NCBI GenBank assembly: GCA_013204495.1 | Contig: JABMNQ010000131.1 | Coordinates: 1-16,051 of the forward strand | Direction of reading: 5' to 3' | Source of the DNA: Candidatus Pelagibacter sp. | GTDB taxonomy: Bacteria; Pseudomonadota; Alphaproteobacteria; Pelagibacterales; Pelagibacteraceae | Length of the DNA: 16,051 nt | In this document: piece by piece, positions 7,592 through 15,203 of the stretch | Layout: every line of letters starts with the position of its first letter | Position numbering within the stretch: the first letter of the stretch is position 1 | The notes under the pieces: generated by a model | Seen by the model: the letters and a program-made list of their open reading frames with translations, nothing else | Told to the model about the DNA's origin: nothing | The model's database searches: none | Position numbers and translations under genes: made by a program

Positions 7592-8203
7592 TTGATCGAA
7601 CAATCCATAATTTTAGCACAAATAGTTCTAATTGATATAATCATGGCTGCAGATAATGCCATAATAATTGGAATGATTGCTGCAAATTTTGCTCCAAAAA
7701 ATAGAAAACAAATAATAATGTATGGCGTTTTAGCTGCACTATTATTTAGAATAATTTTTGCATTTTCTGCCAACTACTTTTTTGGTTTTCCGATAATAAA
7801 AATAATTGGTGGTTTGCTACTTGTATGGGTGGTCTATGACTTAAAAAAAGACCTTTTTGAAGATAAAGAAATAAAATCTCCTACAAAAAAATCCAAAGAA
7901 CCTTCTTATATTCATAGTTTATATAAAGTTATCTTTGCAGACATAACATTAAGCTTTGACAATGTTATTGCAGTTGTTGGAGCATCTAAAAGTAATACAC
8001 CTTTAATGATATTTGGCTTGATCTTATCGGTAGTTTTAATTGGTACCATGGCAACTTTTTTTGTAAAACATATTCAAAAACATAGATGGATTGGTTATAT
8101 TGGTTTGATTGTGATTTTAATTGTGGCCATACAATTGATAATAGGTGGTTTAAATGATTATGAAGTATTATCAATTAACGAAACCTTTAAAAAATATTTT
8201 TAA
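7592..8203 (+). CDS. TerC family integral membrane protein (YjbE-like)
   Basis: 203 residues with about seven hydrophobic segments and the two family motifs: AADNAIIIG (19-27, Asp21-Asn22) in the first helix and LSFDNVIAV (120-128, Asp123-Asn124) in the matching helix of the second half. TerC proteins are linked to metal ion export (Mn) and to metalation of secreted proteins; the substrate here is not shown by sequence. The start is TTG at 7592: the next ATG (7643) would remove most of helix 1, and no ATG lies upstream in frame. A charged loop (residues 84-106, KKDLFEDKE and on) divides the halves. It converges with panB, with one base between the two stop codons. The name TerC does not imply tellurite resistance here. 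Confidence 0.88.
   Translation: MIEQSIILAQIVLIDIIMAADNAIIIGMIAANFAPKNRKQIIMYGVLAALLFRIIFAFSANYFFGFPIIKIIGGLLLVWVVYDLKKDLFEDKEIKSPTKKSKEPSYIHSLYKVIFADITLSFDNVIAVVGASKSNTPLMIFGLILSVVLIGTMATFFVKHIQKHRWIGYIGLIVILIVAIQLIIGGLNDYEVLSINETFKKYF
8187..8203. repeat. AT-only inverted repeat at the terC/panB convergent junction
   Basis: TTAAAAA and TTTTTAA arms of 7 bp with a 3-nt loop, covering the terC stop codon, with panB ending 1 nt further on. It is the only hairpin-like element at this junction. With A/T pairs only it would be weak, and it may be chance in such AT-rich DNA; if real it could act as a two-way terminator. Confidence 0.25.
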
Positions 8204-8204
8204 T

Positions 8205-8978
8205 TTAATAAGAGTGTTTTTTAGATGGAAACTTTCCACTAGAAACATCCTGCTTGTATTTTATGACCGCATTATTTATTTGTTTTTGTATATTCAAATA
8301 TTTTTTTACAAATCTTGCTTTAATTTTATTTAGTCCAATAAGGTCGTCTGTAACTAAAACTTGCCCATCACAGTGCGCTGATGCACCAATGCCAATAGTT
8401 GGTATCTTAATTGTTTTTGTGATTTCTTTAGCTAATGAACTTTCAACACATTCTAGCACAATTGAAAAAACACCTGCTTCTTCTAGAAGTTTAGAATCTC
8501 TTAAAATTTTATTTCTTTCGGATAATTCTTTTCCTTTAAATTTAAAATTTTTTGCAGATTGAGGAAGTAAACCAAGATGTCCCATTACTTGAATTTTATT
8601 TTTAATTAGGGTTTTAACCATTTGAATAACTTGTTTTCCACCTTCAAGTTTAACTGCATCGCATTTGGTTTTGGAGATTATTTTTTTTGCATTCTTTAAG
8701 GCTTCTTTTGGATTTCTATAAGTGTTATGAGGCATATCTACTACTAATATACTTTTCTTAACACCCAATCTTACACTTTTAGAATGTTCAATCATCATAT
8801 CTAAAGTCACTTTTTTTGTAGAAGAAAAATTATAAAGTACCGACCCAAGAGAATCCCCAACTAAAATAAGATCACAATGCTTGTCAATAATCGACGCAAT
8901 ATTTTTAGAATACGCAGTAAGACTTATTATTTTTGATTTATTTTTTTTATTAATAAATTGAATAATTTTACTTTTCAT
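8205..8978 (-). CDS. panB: 3-methyl-2-oxobutanoate hydroxymethyltransferase (ketopantoate synthase)
   Basis: First committed step of pantothenate/CoA synthesis: adds the hydroxymethyl group of 5,10-methylene-THF to 2-oxoisovalerate, making ketopantoate. 257 residues, slightly short of the usual 260-280. Expected Mg-binding acidic residues are present: Asp42 in LVGDSLG, Asp81 in VVDMPHNTY, Glu112 in VKLEGG. Also MGHLGLLPQSA (132-142), the catalytic Glu176 in VLECVE, and IPTIGIGAS (192-200). The DMPHNTY block differs from the common D(L/M)PF(G/M)SY, so the copy is somewhat divergent, but no key residue is lost. It follows guaA by 63 bp with its own promoter. panC, its usual partner, is not nearby. 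It uses the one-carbon donor that the gcv system at the other end of the window produces. Confidence 0.93.
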   Translation of the reverse strand: MKSKIIQFINKKNKSKIISLTAYSKNIASIIDKHCDLILVGDSLGSVLYNFSSTKKVTLDMMIEHSKSVRLGVKKSILVVDMPHNTYRNPKEALKNAKKIISKTKCDAVKLEGGKQVIQMVKTLIKNKIQVMGHLGLLPQSAKNFKFKGKELSERNKILRDSKLLEEAGVFSIVLECVESSLAKEITKTIKIPTIGIGASAHCDGQVLVTDDLIGLNKIKARFVKKYLNIQKQINNAVIKYKQDVSSGKFPSKKHSY

Positions 8979-9009
8979 TTTTATCTAAGTCCCATGATTC
9001 ATATAAAAT

Positions 9010-9038
9010 TTTATAATAGTATATATACTTATTGTAAA
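9010..9038 (-). promoter_or_regulatory. Candidate panB promoter
   Basis: Minus strand: -35 TTTACA (9033-9038, 5/6), spacer 17 bp, -10 TATAAA (9010-9015, 5/6). It starts just after the guaA stop (9042-9044) and would give a start near 9003 and a leader of about 25 nt. This is the best-matching promoter in the window and indicates panB is not solely dependent on the gua operon. Confidence 0.6.
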
Positions 9039-9041
9039 TTG

Positions 9042-10607
9042 TTATTCTAATTCAATGGTGCTTGGCGGTTTTGATGTAACATCATAAACAACTCTATTAA
9101 TGCCTCTAATGTTATTAATAATTTCGTTAGAGATTGATTGCATAAAACCTTTGGGAAAATTGTAGAAGTCAGCAGTCATTCCATCCTCAGAAGTAATTGC
9201 CCTTAATAAACAAATATGTTCATAAGTTCTATTGTCTCCCATAACGCCAACTGTTTTTACTGGAAGTAGTGCCGCATAAGCTTGCCAGATTTTGTGGTAT
9301 AATCCATGATCTCTTAAAGCTTTGATAAAATAATAATCTGCTTCTTTTAAAATTTTAATTTTTTCATTCGTAATAATACCTGGTATTCTTATTGCTAAGC
9401 CAGGTCCAGGAAATGGATGTCTAGATATAATGTCTTTAGATAAATTAAGTTCTAGCCCTAGTTTTCTAACTTCATCTTTAAACAGAAATTTAAGAGGTTC
9501 CACTAACTCTAATTTCATTCTTTTGGGCAGACCTCCTACATTATGATGTGATTTGATTTTTGATGTTTGGCTGCCTGTAACAGATCTGCTTTCTATTAAG
9601 TCGGGATAAAGAGTTCCTTGTGCAAGAAATTTAACATTTTTTATTTTTTTTGCGTATCTTTCAAATATCTTAATAAATAAGTTTCCTATAATTTTTCGTT
9701 TTTTTTCAGGGTCTGAGACATTTGTTAATTTTTTAATAAATTCTTTTTCAGCATTCACATATATCAAATTAATTTTTAATTTTTTTTTAAAAGTGTTGAC
9801 TACTTGAGTTTCTTCATTTTTTCTTAAAAGGCCATTATTGACAAAAATACATGTTAGGTTTTTTCCAATAGCTTTGTTTAATAATTGCGCAACAACACTA
9901 CTATCAACACCACCGGATAAACCACAAATTACTTTATTGCTACCCACTTGTTTTTTTATTTCTCTAATTAGTTCTAATTTTTGATCCTTAGAAGACCAAT
10001 TTTTTCGGATTTTACATATAAGAAATACAAAATTATGTAATAAAATTTTACCTTTATTAGTGTGTGTTACCTCTGGATGAAACTGTACACCATAAAAGTT
10101 ATCTTTAACATTTTCAATTATGGTTAGTTTTGAGTTTTTTGATGATCCTATAACTTTAAAATTTTTTGGCATTTTTGACACTTGGTCTGCATGGCTCATC
10201 CAAACATCATTGGTATTATTTTTATTAAAGAAATTTTTAGTTAATTTGCTATTTCGCACTTTATTTATGGTAGCAAGACCAAACTCTCTATGCTTAGATT
10301 GCTTTACTCGTCCACCCAACTCTTTAGATAAAATCTGATGACCAAAACATATACCTAGAACTGGTATTCCTAGTTTTAAAATTTTTTTATCAAATTTAAA
10401 CTTGTCATTTTCATAAACGTTAAGAGGGCCACCTGAAAGAATTATTCCACTAATATTTTCCTTGTTAACCTGACTTGTTTTTATCTTTTTATGACTAATA
10501 ATTTCTGAAAAAACTCCAAATTCTCTTATTCTTCTGGTGATTAATTGGGTAAATTGAGAACCAAAATCTATTATTAAAATTTTACTTAAATTATTGCTAA
10601 GACTCAT
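9042..10607 (-). CDS. guaA: GMP synthase (glutamine-hydrolysing)
   Basis: Converts XMP to GMP using ATP and glutamine. 521 residues, normal length, three parts in order. Class I glutamine amidotransferase (about 9-200) with Cys87 in LGICFGHQ and the His177/Glu179 pair in VQFHPEV. ATP-pyrophosphatase (about 205-400) with the P-loop SGGVDSSV (231-238). C-terminal dimerisation part with [12 protein letters not shown] (396-407), [12 protein letters not shown] (453-464) and the terminal KPPSTIELE. All catalytic residues are present. ATG at 10605-10607 overlaps the stop of the TPR gene by 11 nt, so it is coupled to guaB-TPR upstream. Makes the final step after GuaB in the same operon. Confidence 0.98.
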   Translation of the reverse strand: MSLSNNLSKILIIDFGSQFTQLITRRIREFGVFSEIISHKKIKTSQVNKENISGIILSGGPLNVYENDKFKFDKKILKLGIPVLGICFGHQILSKELGGRVKQSKHREFGLATINKVRNSKLTKNFFNKNNTNDVWMSHADQVSKMPKNFKVIGSSKNSKLTIIENVKDNFYGVQFHPEVTHTNKGKILLHNFVFLICKIRKNWSSKDQKLELIREIKKQVGSNKVICGLSGGVDSSVVAQLLNKAIGKNLTCIFVNNGLLRKNEETQVVNTFKKKLKINLIYVNAEKEFIKKLTNVSDPEKKRKIIGNLFIKIFERYAKKIKNVKFLAQGTLYPDLIESRSVTGSQTSKIKSHHNVGGLPKRMKLELVEPLKFLFKDEVRKLGLELNLSKDIISRHPFPGPGLAIRIPGIITNEKIKILKEADYYFIKALRDHGLYHKIWQAYAALLPVKTVGVMGDNRTYEHICLLRAITSEDGMTADFYNFPKGFMQSISNEIINNIRGINRVVYDVTSKPPSTIELE

Positions 10608-11034
10608 TTTTAGGTTCCAAATTTTTTAAGGATTCTAAAATAAAATCTTCTTTACCACATAATTTGTTACAAATTTTGGAAAAATTTTCAGCTAATTCTC
10701 TAACTTTTGAATAATTGGTTCTTTTAAGCTCTATCTCCATAAGTATATAGTTTGCCTCTTCATTTTTTGGATCTAGCAAGAGCACTGTATCAATATTTTT
10801 TTGCTCCTCTTTTTTATTCTCTTCAAAATTATAAATTTTTGCCAAGTATAAATATGAATTTTCATCTTTAGGGTTAAAGACTATACTTCTCTGAAATAAA
10901 AATTTTGATTCTTCATATTTTTTTTCATCATATTTAATTTTGGCTTCTTCAAAAAAATTACTTTCTGCTAATGAATAATTAGTGAAATTTACAATTATAA
11001 AAAGTAAAACTATTAATTTATTAATTTTTTTCAT
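10597..11034 (-). CDS. Small exported TPR protein between guaB and guaA
   Basis: 145 residues, function not recognised. Residues 1-23 form a likely signal peptide (MKKINK, hydrophobic core, SLA-ES cleavage), so it should be periplasmic. Three TPR-like helical hairpins follow: about 25-57 ([21 protein letters not shown]), 58-91 ([10 protein letters not shown] through LLLDP) and 93-120. Beyond them lie Cys122 and Cys126 (ICNKLC). The start shares one base with the guaB stop (TAATG) and the end overlaps guaA by 11 nt, so it is locked into the guanine operon although nothing in its sequence suggests nucleotide metabolism. Build, size and terminal cysteine pair match the TPR protein at 7088-7558; the overall sequence is clearly divergent. 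Confidence 0.85.
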   Translation of the reverse strand: MKKINKLIVLLFIIVNFTNYSLAESNFFEEAKIKYDEKKYEESKFLFQRSIVFNPKDENSYLYLAKIYNFEENKKEEQKNIDTVLLLDPKNEEANYILMEIELKRTNYSKVRELAENFSKICNKLCGKEDFILESLKNLEPKNES

Positions 11035-12116
11035 TAATATTTACTGTCATTTTTCACTTCATCTACATTATGCACCATGCTTTCATAAAATCCTGCTTTA
11101 GTTATTTTTACAAAATTTGGTTTTTTTTTAAGGTTATGAACTTTTTTTGCCCCCAGGTAACCCATAGATGATTTTAATCCACCAATTAGTTTATAAATTA
11201 TACTTTTAACATCGCCTTTATATTTTACAAAACCCTCTACTCCTTCTGGGACATATTTTGATGCATCTTTTTGTTTTGTTTGGAAATATCTATCAGCAGA
11301 ACCTTTATTCATCGCTCCGACAGAGCCCATACCTCTAAAGCTTTTAAATAATTTTCCATTTTTTTTAATAAGTTTTCCTGGTGTCTCTAAACTTCCTGCA
11401 AATAAAGAACCAATCATTACCGCATCAGCTCCTGCAGATAAAGCTTTAGCTATATCGCCTGAATATTTAATCCCACCATCTGAAATGATTTTTGTTTTGT
11501 TATTTTTTACTCCCTTTTTAACCTCAAGTATTGCACTTAACTGAGGTACGCCAATACCTGCCACCAATCTTGTTGTGCAAATTGACCCTGGTCCAATTCC
11601 AACTTTAACAATATCTACTCCTAATTTTATTAAAAATTTTGCAGCTTCTGTTGTTGCAATATTTCCAGCACAAAGAGTTGTTTTGTTTGTTTTAATTTTT
11701 TTTATAGCTTTAATGATTTCAGCAACTTTTTTACTATGTCCGTGCGCTGTATCTACTACGATCAAATCAACTTGCTGTTTTAATATAGCTTCTGCTCTTT
11801 TAAGCTCTAATGGACCAGCACCAACAGCTGCACCAACTAGTAATCCTAATTTTTTTACTTTTTTAATTTCATTAATTTGTTTTTTAATATCTAAATTTCT
11901 GTGTATGACCCCTATACCACCAGCCCTAGCAATCGCTATTGCCATTTTACTTTCTGTAACCGTATCCATTGCAGAGGACAATAAGGGAACTTTTAAGGTT
12001 AAATTAGATGATAATTTTGTACTAGTATCAACTTCAGAAGGCAAAACTTCTGAATATTTTGGTGCCATTGTGACATCATCAAAGGTGAGTGCTTCTTTAA
12101 TAGGATCCATAATCAT
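11034..12116 (-). CDS. guaB: IMP dehydrogenase lacking the CBS (Bateman) module
   Basis: Oxidises IMP to XMP with NAD, the rate-limiting step to GMP. 360 residues against about 490 in the family. N-terminus [16 protein letters not shown] (11-26) and [11 protein letters not shown] (45-55) are standard; then [16 protein letters not shown] (74-89) passes directly into [11 protein letters not shown] (91-101), where other IMPDHs insert two CBS domains of some 120-130 residues. The barrel is intact: VVDTAHGH (120-127), GPGSICTTR with catalytic Cys180, [15 protein letters not shown], and the flap SADRYFQ with Arg277-Tyr278. GMP reductase also lacks CBS domains, but it has no RYFQ flap and a different N-terminus, so IMPDH is the better call. 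The reading frame is continuous, so this is a clean loss, not a frameshift. Coupled to the TPR gene downstream by a 1-nt overlap. Confidence 0.93.
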   Translation of the reverse strand: MIMDPIKEALTFDDVTMAPKYSEVLPSEVDTSTKLSSNLTLKVPLLSSAMDTVTESKMAIAIARAGGIGVIHRNLDIKKQINEIKKVKKLGLLVGAAVGAGPLELKRAEAILKQQVDLIVVDTAHGHSKKVAEIIKAIKKIKTNKTTLCAGNIATTEAAKFLIKLGVDIVKVGIGPGSICTTRLVAGIGVPQLSAILEVKKGVKNNKTKIISDGGIKYSGDIAKALSAGADAVMIGSLFAGSLETPGKLIKKNGKLFKSFRGMGSVGAMNKGSADRYFQTKQKDASKYVPEGVEGFVKYKGDVKSIIYKLIGGLKSSMGYLGAKKVHNLKKKPNFVKITKAGFYESMVHNVDEVKNDSKY

Positions 12117-12137
12117 TTATATATGATTCCTTTTAAA

Positions 12138-12166
12138 ATTAAAGTCTCTATCTTAAGATTTTACAA
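12138..12166 (-). promoter_or_regulatory. Candidate guaB promoter overlapping the end of rlmE
   Basis: Minus strand: -35 TTGTAA (12161-12166, 4/6), spacer 17 bp, -10 TTTAAT (12138-12143, 5/6). The start would fall near 12131, about 15 nt before the guaB ATG. An AGGAA ribosome-site sequence (12127-12131) follows at once, leaving no room for a regulatory leader. The 31-bp gap here is the widest break in the run from psd to guaA, which supports a promoter at this point. Confidence 0.4.
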
Positions 12167-12759
12167 ATAATAAAGCTTTCTTTAGATTCTTTTCTACTAG
12201 ATTTAGGTTTAAATACCCTAACTTCCTTAAATATTTTTTTTCCTAAAGCTACAATTTCATTAAAAGATGATCCTAAAAAAATTTTAGATACAAATCGTCC
12301 TTCTTTAACTAACATTTCTCTCGAAAAATTCATTGCTTCCATTGCCAGTTCACCTGTGTAGATTGCATCAATATCCTTTATACCTGTTGTGTTAACAGCC
12401 ATATCAGACACTACCACATCTACTTTTGATTTAAAAAATCCCTTAAGTTTTTCTTGATAATCTGGATCTGTAAAATCACCTTTAATTTGAATAGTGTTTT
12501 CAATTTCTTCCATACCTTTTATGTCAATCGAAACTAATCTTCCCCTCTTTACAGTTTTTGCTATATATTGAGACCAGCTACCTGGCGCTGCGCCTAAATC
12601 TATTACAGATACTCCGTTTTTTAATATTTTAAATTTTTCATCAATTTCTATTAATTTATAAGCTGATCTTGCTCTATAACCATCAACTTGAGATTGTCTA
12701 ACGTAAATATCTCTTTTTTGTTTATTAATCCAGTTTTTAGAAATTCTATTTTTTTTCAA
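12148..12759 (-). CDS. rlmE: 23S rRNA (uridine-2'-O)-methyltransferase (FtsJ/RlmE family)
   Basis: SAM-dependent 2'-O-methyltransferase that in E. coli modifies U2552 of the 23S rRNA A loop late in large-subunit assembly. 203 residues, family length. SAM-binding motif VIDLGAAPGSWSQ (52-64); the K-D-K-E catalytic set is Lys35 (AYKL), Asp119 (VVSDM), Lys159 (VSKIF) and Glu194 (ESKESF). The N-terminal RDIYVRQSQVDGYRARSAYKL matches alphaproteobacterial RlmE. The start is TTG at 12757-12759: it is the only early start in the frame (next Met is residue 83), and it follows the TAA of the glycosyltransferase gene with no base between. Translation probably restarts after termination. An AAGG about 12 nt upstream may help. 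Confidence 0.94.
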   Translation of the reverse strand: MKKNRISKNWINKQKRDIYVRQSQVDGYRARSAYKLIEIDEKFKILKNGVSVIDLGAAPGSWSQYIAKTVKRGRLVSIDIKGMEEIENTIQIKGDFTDPDYQEKLKGFFKSKVDVVVSDMAVNTTGIKDIDAIYTGELAMEAMNFSREMLVKEGRFVSKIFLGSSFNEIVALGKKIFKEVRVFKPKSSRKESKESFIICKILR

Positions 12760-13671
12760 TTAGCAACCGAACCTTAAACTTTTTGATAAAATTTTATTTT
12801 CAAGAGTTTTTATATTAATTTTTATTTCTTTATTTAATCTCATATCTTTATCACCATCCCAAATTCCAGAAGCAAGATGTATTATACCTATTTTGTAGTT
12901 AGGTAGGTATGGTTCAACAAATTTTTTTTCTCGCTCATCAAACTTTGGTAAAAGATTACTAACTAACCAATTGCAATTATGAGGCAAGAATTCAGTTTCA
13001 AGTTCGTCAATGTAAACCGACATATTAATTGCCAACTGCTCTGATCCAAAAATATTTCCAGCTTTTAATGTTTGCTCTAAATTTTTTTGCCAAATACTCC
13101 ACCCAATAGAATCTTTTTCTAAAGAAAAAACTCCAATATTAATATGGGGTGCAAAAGCAAGTTTTCTTGCTTTATTTATTCCAATTTTTGATTTTATTGC
13201 GTGTTTAAAATTTTGAGATTTAATTATTGCTAATTGTCCAAATACCCAATTTACTTTAGACATTATTTTATATCCTGGTGTAAATGTTTGTGTAATTCCT
13301 AATTTTCCATTTTCACAAGCTTTAAAATAAAGCTCTATTGAATTCCAATCTCCTACCCATGCGTCGCAATCTATCCATAAAAATTTTTCGTAATTAGGAA
13401 AATATTTTGGCAAAAAAGCTCTAGATACTTGGCTCTTTAGCCACTCTCTTCCTTTAACTTTAAATGCTGGAACATCAATATCCCATTCTGCTGACTTAAT
13501 TTCATCAACTTTTTTTGATAATATATTCTTTTGCTGTTCAGATAAGCCAGCATCTAAAATACAGATTGCAGTATCTTTGCTCTTTTCAAAACTTTTAATG
13601 GAATCAACTAATTCATTAAGTAATTCAAAGTAATTTGAATCAGCAAGAGATACAATTACATTTTGTTTCAT
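12760..13671 (-). CDS. Putative GT-A fold glycosyltransferase (GT8-like)
   Basis: 303 residues with the layout of a retaining GT8-type transferase: N-terminal IVSLADSNYFELLNELVDSI, then RAFLPKYFPNYEKFLWIDCDAWVGD with a DxD metal/nucleotide-sugar motif at Asp101-Cys102-Asp103, HINIGVFSLEKDS (176-188) at the acceptor side, EQLAIN (211-216) resembling the D/EQ-x-x-N motif, and GIIHLASGIWDGDK (262-275) with the C-terminal metal-binding histidine. No signal peptide or membrane segment, so cytosolic. Donor and acceptor unknown. Direct stop-start junctions with pssA (TAA-ATG) and rlmE (TAA-TTG) place it firmly in the phospholipid-rRNA methylase operon; an envelope glycolipid or polysaccharide role is inference. 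Family confidence is moderate because the similarity is at motif level only. Confidence 0.7.
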   Translation of the reverse strand: MKQNVIVSLADSNYFELLNELVDSIKSFEKSKDTAICILDAGLSEQQKNILSKKVDEIKSAEWDIDVPAFKVKGREWLKSQVSRAFLPKYFPNYEKFLWIDCDAWVGDWNSIELYFKACENGKLGITQTFTPGYKIMSKVNWVFGQLAIIKSQNFKHAIKSKIGINKARKLAFAPHINIGVFSLEKDSIGWSIWQKNLEQTLKAGNIFGSEQLAINMSVYIDELETEFLPHNCNWLVSNLLPKFDEREKKFVEPYLPNYKIGIIHLASGIWDGDKDMRLNKEIKINIKTLENKILSKSLRFGC

Positions 13672-14475
13672 TTACAGTATATCTTCAAGGTCTTCATTGT
13701 CTTGGCTTTCACCACTTAAAATTTTTTGTTTATATATTTTTTGATAACTGAAGTACCCAATTGGAATTAAACAAATATAAATTAATCCGCAAATGACCAA
13801 AACTTTAAATGTGTATATTAATAAAAGTCCAAAAAATAATACAACACCAAATAATGCAAAGATTGTCATGCGTCGAGGTATTGAAATTTTTTTAAATGCA
13901 AATGTTGGTATTTTACTAATTAATAAAAATGAGTTCACAATAAAGAATGCAGGTACAAGAATATCATAATTAATAGTTATTAAATTTATCTCACTTAGAC
14001 TCAATATTAATGGCATTAACACTAGTATTCCGCCCGCTGGTGATGGCACACCCTCAAAGTAATTGTCTTTCCAGGATGGCTCTGAGTTTGAGCTTACATT
14101 GAATCTTGCAAGTCTAAGAGCTACACAAACAACAAAAATCATTGTGAGCAACCAGCCAAATTTACCAAAATTATTTAAAGACCAAAAATACATTATAAAA
14201 GCTGGAGCCACCCCGAAGCTGATTAAATCAGCTAGTGAATCTAATTCTTTTCCCACCAATGAAGTACCTTTTAACATTCTTGCAACTCTACCATCTAATG
14301 CATCAAAAACTGCTGCAAAAATAATAGCTATAATAGATAATTCAAATTTATCATCTAATGCAAATTTAATAGAGCTCAGCCCTATACATACATTTATTAA
14401 TGTAAGTGTATTAGGTAAAAGCATTCTTGCTTTCTTATCAGATACAATTTTAAAATTATTTTTGGGTTGTTCCAT
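13672..14475 (-). CDS. pssA: CDP-diacylglycerol-serine O-phosphatidyltransferase
   Basis: Integral membrane enzyme that makes phosphatidylserine from CDP-diacylglycerol and serine. 267 residues, about eight hydrophobic segments. The CDP-alcohol phosphatidyltransferase motif is complete: DGRVARMLKG then GKELDSLAD (about 90-112), matching DG-x2-AR-x8-G-x3-D-x3-D. The N-terminal LLPNTLTLINVCIGLSSI is typical of the type II bacterial PSS, not the phospholipase-D-like E. coli PssA. Acidic tail SQDNEDLEDIL. Starts 3 nt after the psd stop and its TAA directly precedes the glycosyltransferase ATG. Together with psd it supplies phosphatidylethanolamine and consumes serine, which connects to glycine/serine metabolism. 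Confidence 0.95.
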   Translation of the reverse strand: MEQPKNNFKIVSDKKARMLLPNTLTLINVCIGLSSIKFALDDKFELSIIAIIFAAVFDALDGRVARMLKGTSLVGKELDSLADLISFGVAPAFIMYFWSLNNFGKFGWLLTMIFVVCVALRLARFNVSSNSEPSWKDNYFEGVPSPAGGILVLMPLILSLSEINLITINYDILVPAFFIVNSFLLISKIPTFAFKKISIPRRMTIFALFGVVLFFGLLLIYTFKVLVICGLIYICLIPIGYFSYQKIYKQKILSGESQDNEDLEDIL

Positions 14476-14478
14476 AAG

Positions 14479-15126
14479 CTACCGTTTGGCTAATAGCGTT
14501 TCACCAGCAATTGTTTTTTGTCCAACCTTAACTAAAGTTTCATAATTTTCAAAATAAACATCAGCTCTACTTCCAAATCTAATCATTCCAATTCTCTCAC
14601 CCTGTTGTAATTCTTGGTCCTTTGAAGATTCACATACAATTCTTCTCGCAATAAGGCCTGCAATCTGAACTACAATTATCTCTTCTCCATGATTATTTGT
14701 TATTTTATAATAATTTCTTTCATTATCTTCGCTTGCTTTATCAAGCGATGCATTTAAAAATTTTCCTGGTTTATAAAGTATTTCTGAAATTTTACCTTCA
14801 CACGGCGTTCTATTTACATGACAGTCGAATATATTCATAAAAATACTAATCTTAGTAAATTTCTTACCATCTAAGCCTAACTCCTTTGGGCCATCAACTT
14901 CATGTACCATTAAAACTTCACCATCTGCTGGGCTTGTTAAATAGTTTTCATCATTAATTGAAATTCGCTCAGGATCTCTAAAGAAATAGTAAACCCATAT
15001 GGATAATACCAAGCCAACTAATCCCAAAAAGGTGCTAAGGAAATATAGAAAAATTGTTGCAATAATAGCTATAGCTAAAAATTTATAACCTTCGGAATGA
15101 ATTTTTGGAAAGATTTTTTCTAACAT
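14479..15126 (-). CDS. psd: Phosphatidylserine decarboxylase proenzyme (short type)
   Basis: Decarboxylates phosphatidylserine to phosphatidylethanolamine. 215 residues, the short PSD-A class. N-terminal membrane anchor of two hydrophobic stretches (about 14-48), then YYFFRDPER, SPADGEV (65-71, Asp68), IFMNIFDCHVNRTPCEG (95-111, His103) and the self-cleavage site MIRFGSRADVY, where Ser186 after Gly185 becomes the pyruvoyl group; this short class uses GS where the long class uses LGST. All expected residues are present. First gene of the leftward run psd-pssA-GT-rlmE; icd diverges upstream. The ATG at 15124-15126 has only a weak AGAAG ribosome site. Confidence 0.95.
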   Translation of the reverse strand: MLEKIFPKIHSEGYKFLAIAIIATIFLYFLSTFLGLVGLVLSIWVYYFFRDPERISINDENYLTSPADGEVLMVHEVDGPKELGLDGKKFTKISIFMNIFDCHVNRTPCEGKISEILYKPGKFLNASLDKASEDNERNYYKITNNHGEEIIVVQIAGLIARRIVCESSKDQELQQGERIGMIRFGSRADVYFENYETLVKVGQKTIAGETLLAKR

Positions 15127-15203
15127 AAGCTTCTATTTGATAATTTTTTATTAATATGTATATAAAGCAGTAAATTACAATTACTAATATATATTATTTA
15201 TTT
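15127..15203. promoter_or_regulatory. Divergent psd/icd intergenic region with candidate promoters
   Basis: 77 bp of almost pure A/T. For icd (plus): -35 TTGATA (15137-15142), 18-bp spacer, -10 TATAAA (15161-15166), start near 15173 and a leader of about 30 nt. For psd (minus): -35 TTGTAA (15175-15180), 18-bp spacer, -10 TATTAA (15151-15156), weaker. The two overlap, so the promoters may interfere with each other. No operator palindrome or riboswitch is visible, and icd has no Shine-Dalgarno. Confidence 0.4.

Noticed and set aside
9019..9028. Palindrome GTATATATAC upstream of panB as a regulator site
   Set aside because: It falls in the promoter spacer and is a simple AT alternation, expected often by chance in this base composition.
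11034..12116. GMP reductase (guaC) as identity of the short IMPDH-like gene
   Set aside because: Length fits, but the RYFQ flap, the [17 protein letters not shown]-terminus and the position with guaA all point to IMPDH.
11575..12126. 183-codon open frame on the plus strand, rich in hydrophobic residues
   Set aside because: It is antisense to guaB, whose catalytic motifs are certain. The composition is what the complement of an AT-rich gene gives, and no family or ribosome site is recognised.
14063..14545. 160-codon open frame on the plus strand across pssA and psd
   Set aside because: Antisense to two well-supported enzymes, with no recognisable motif or start signal.
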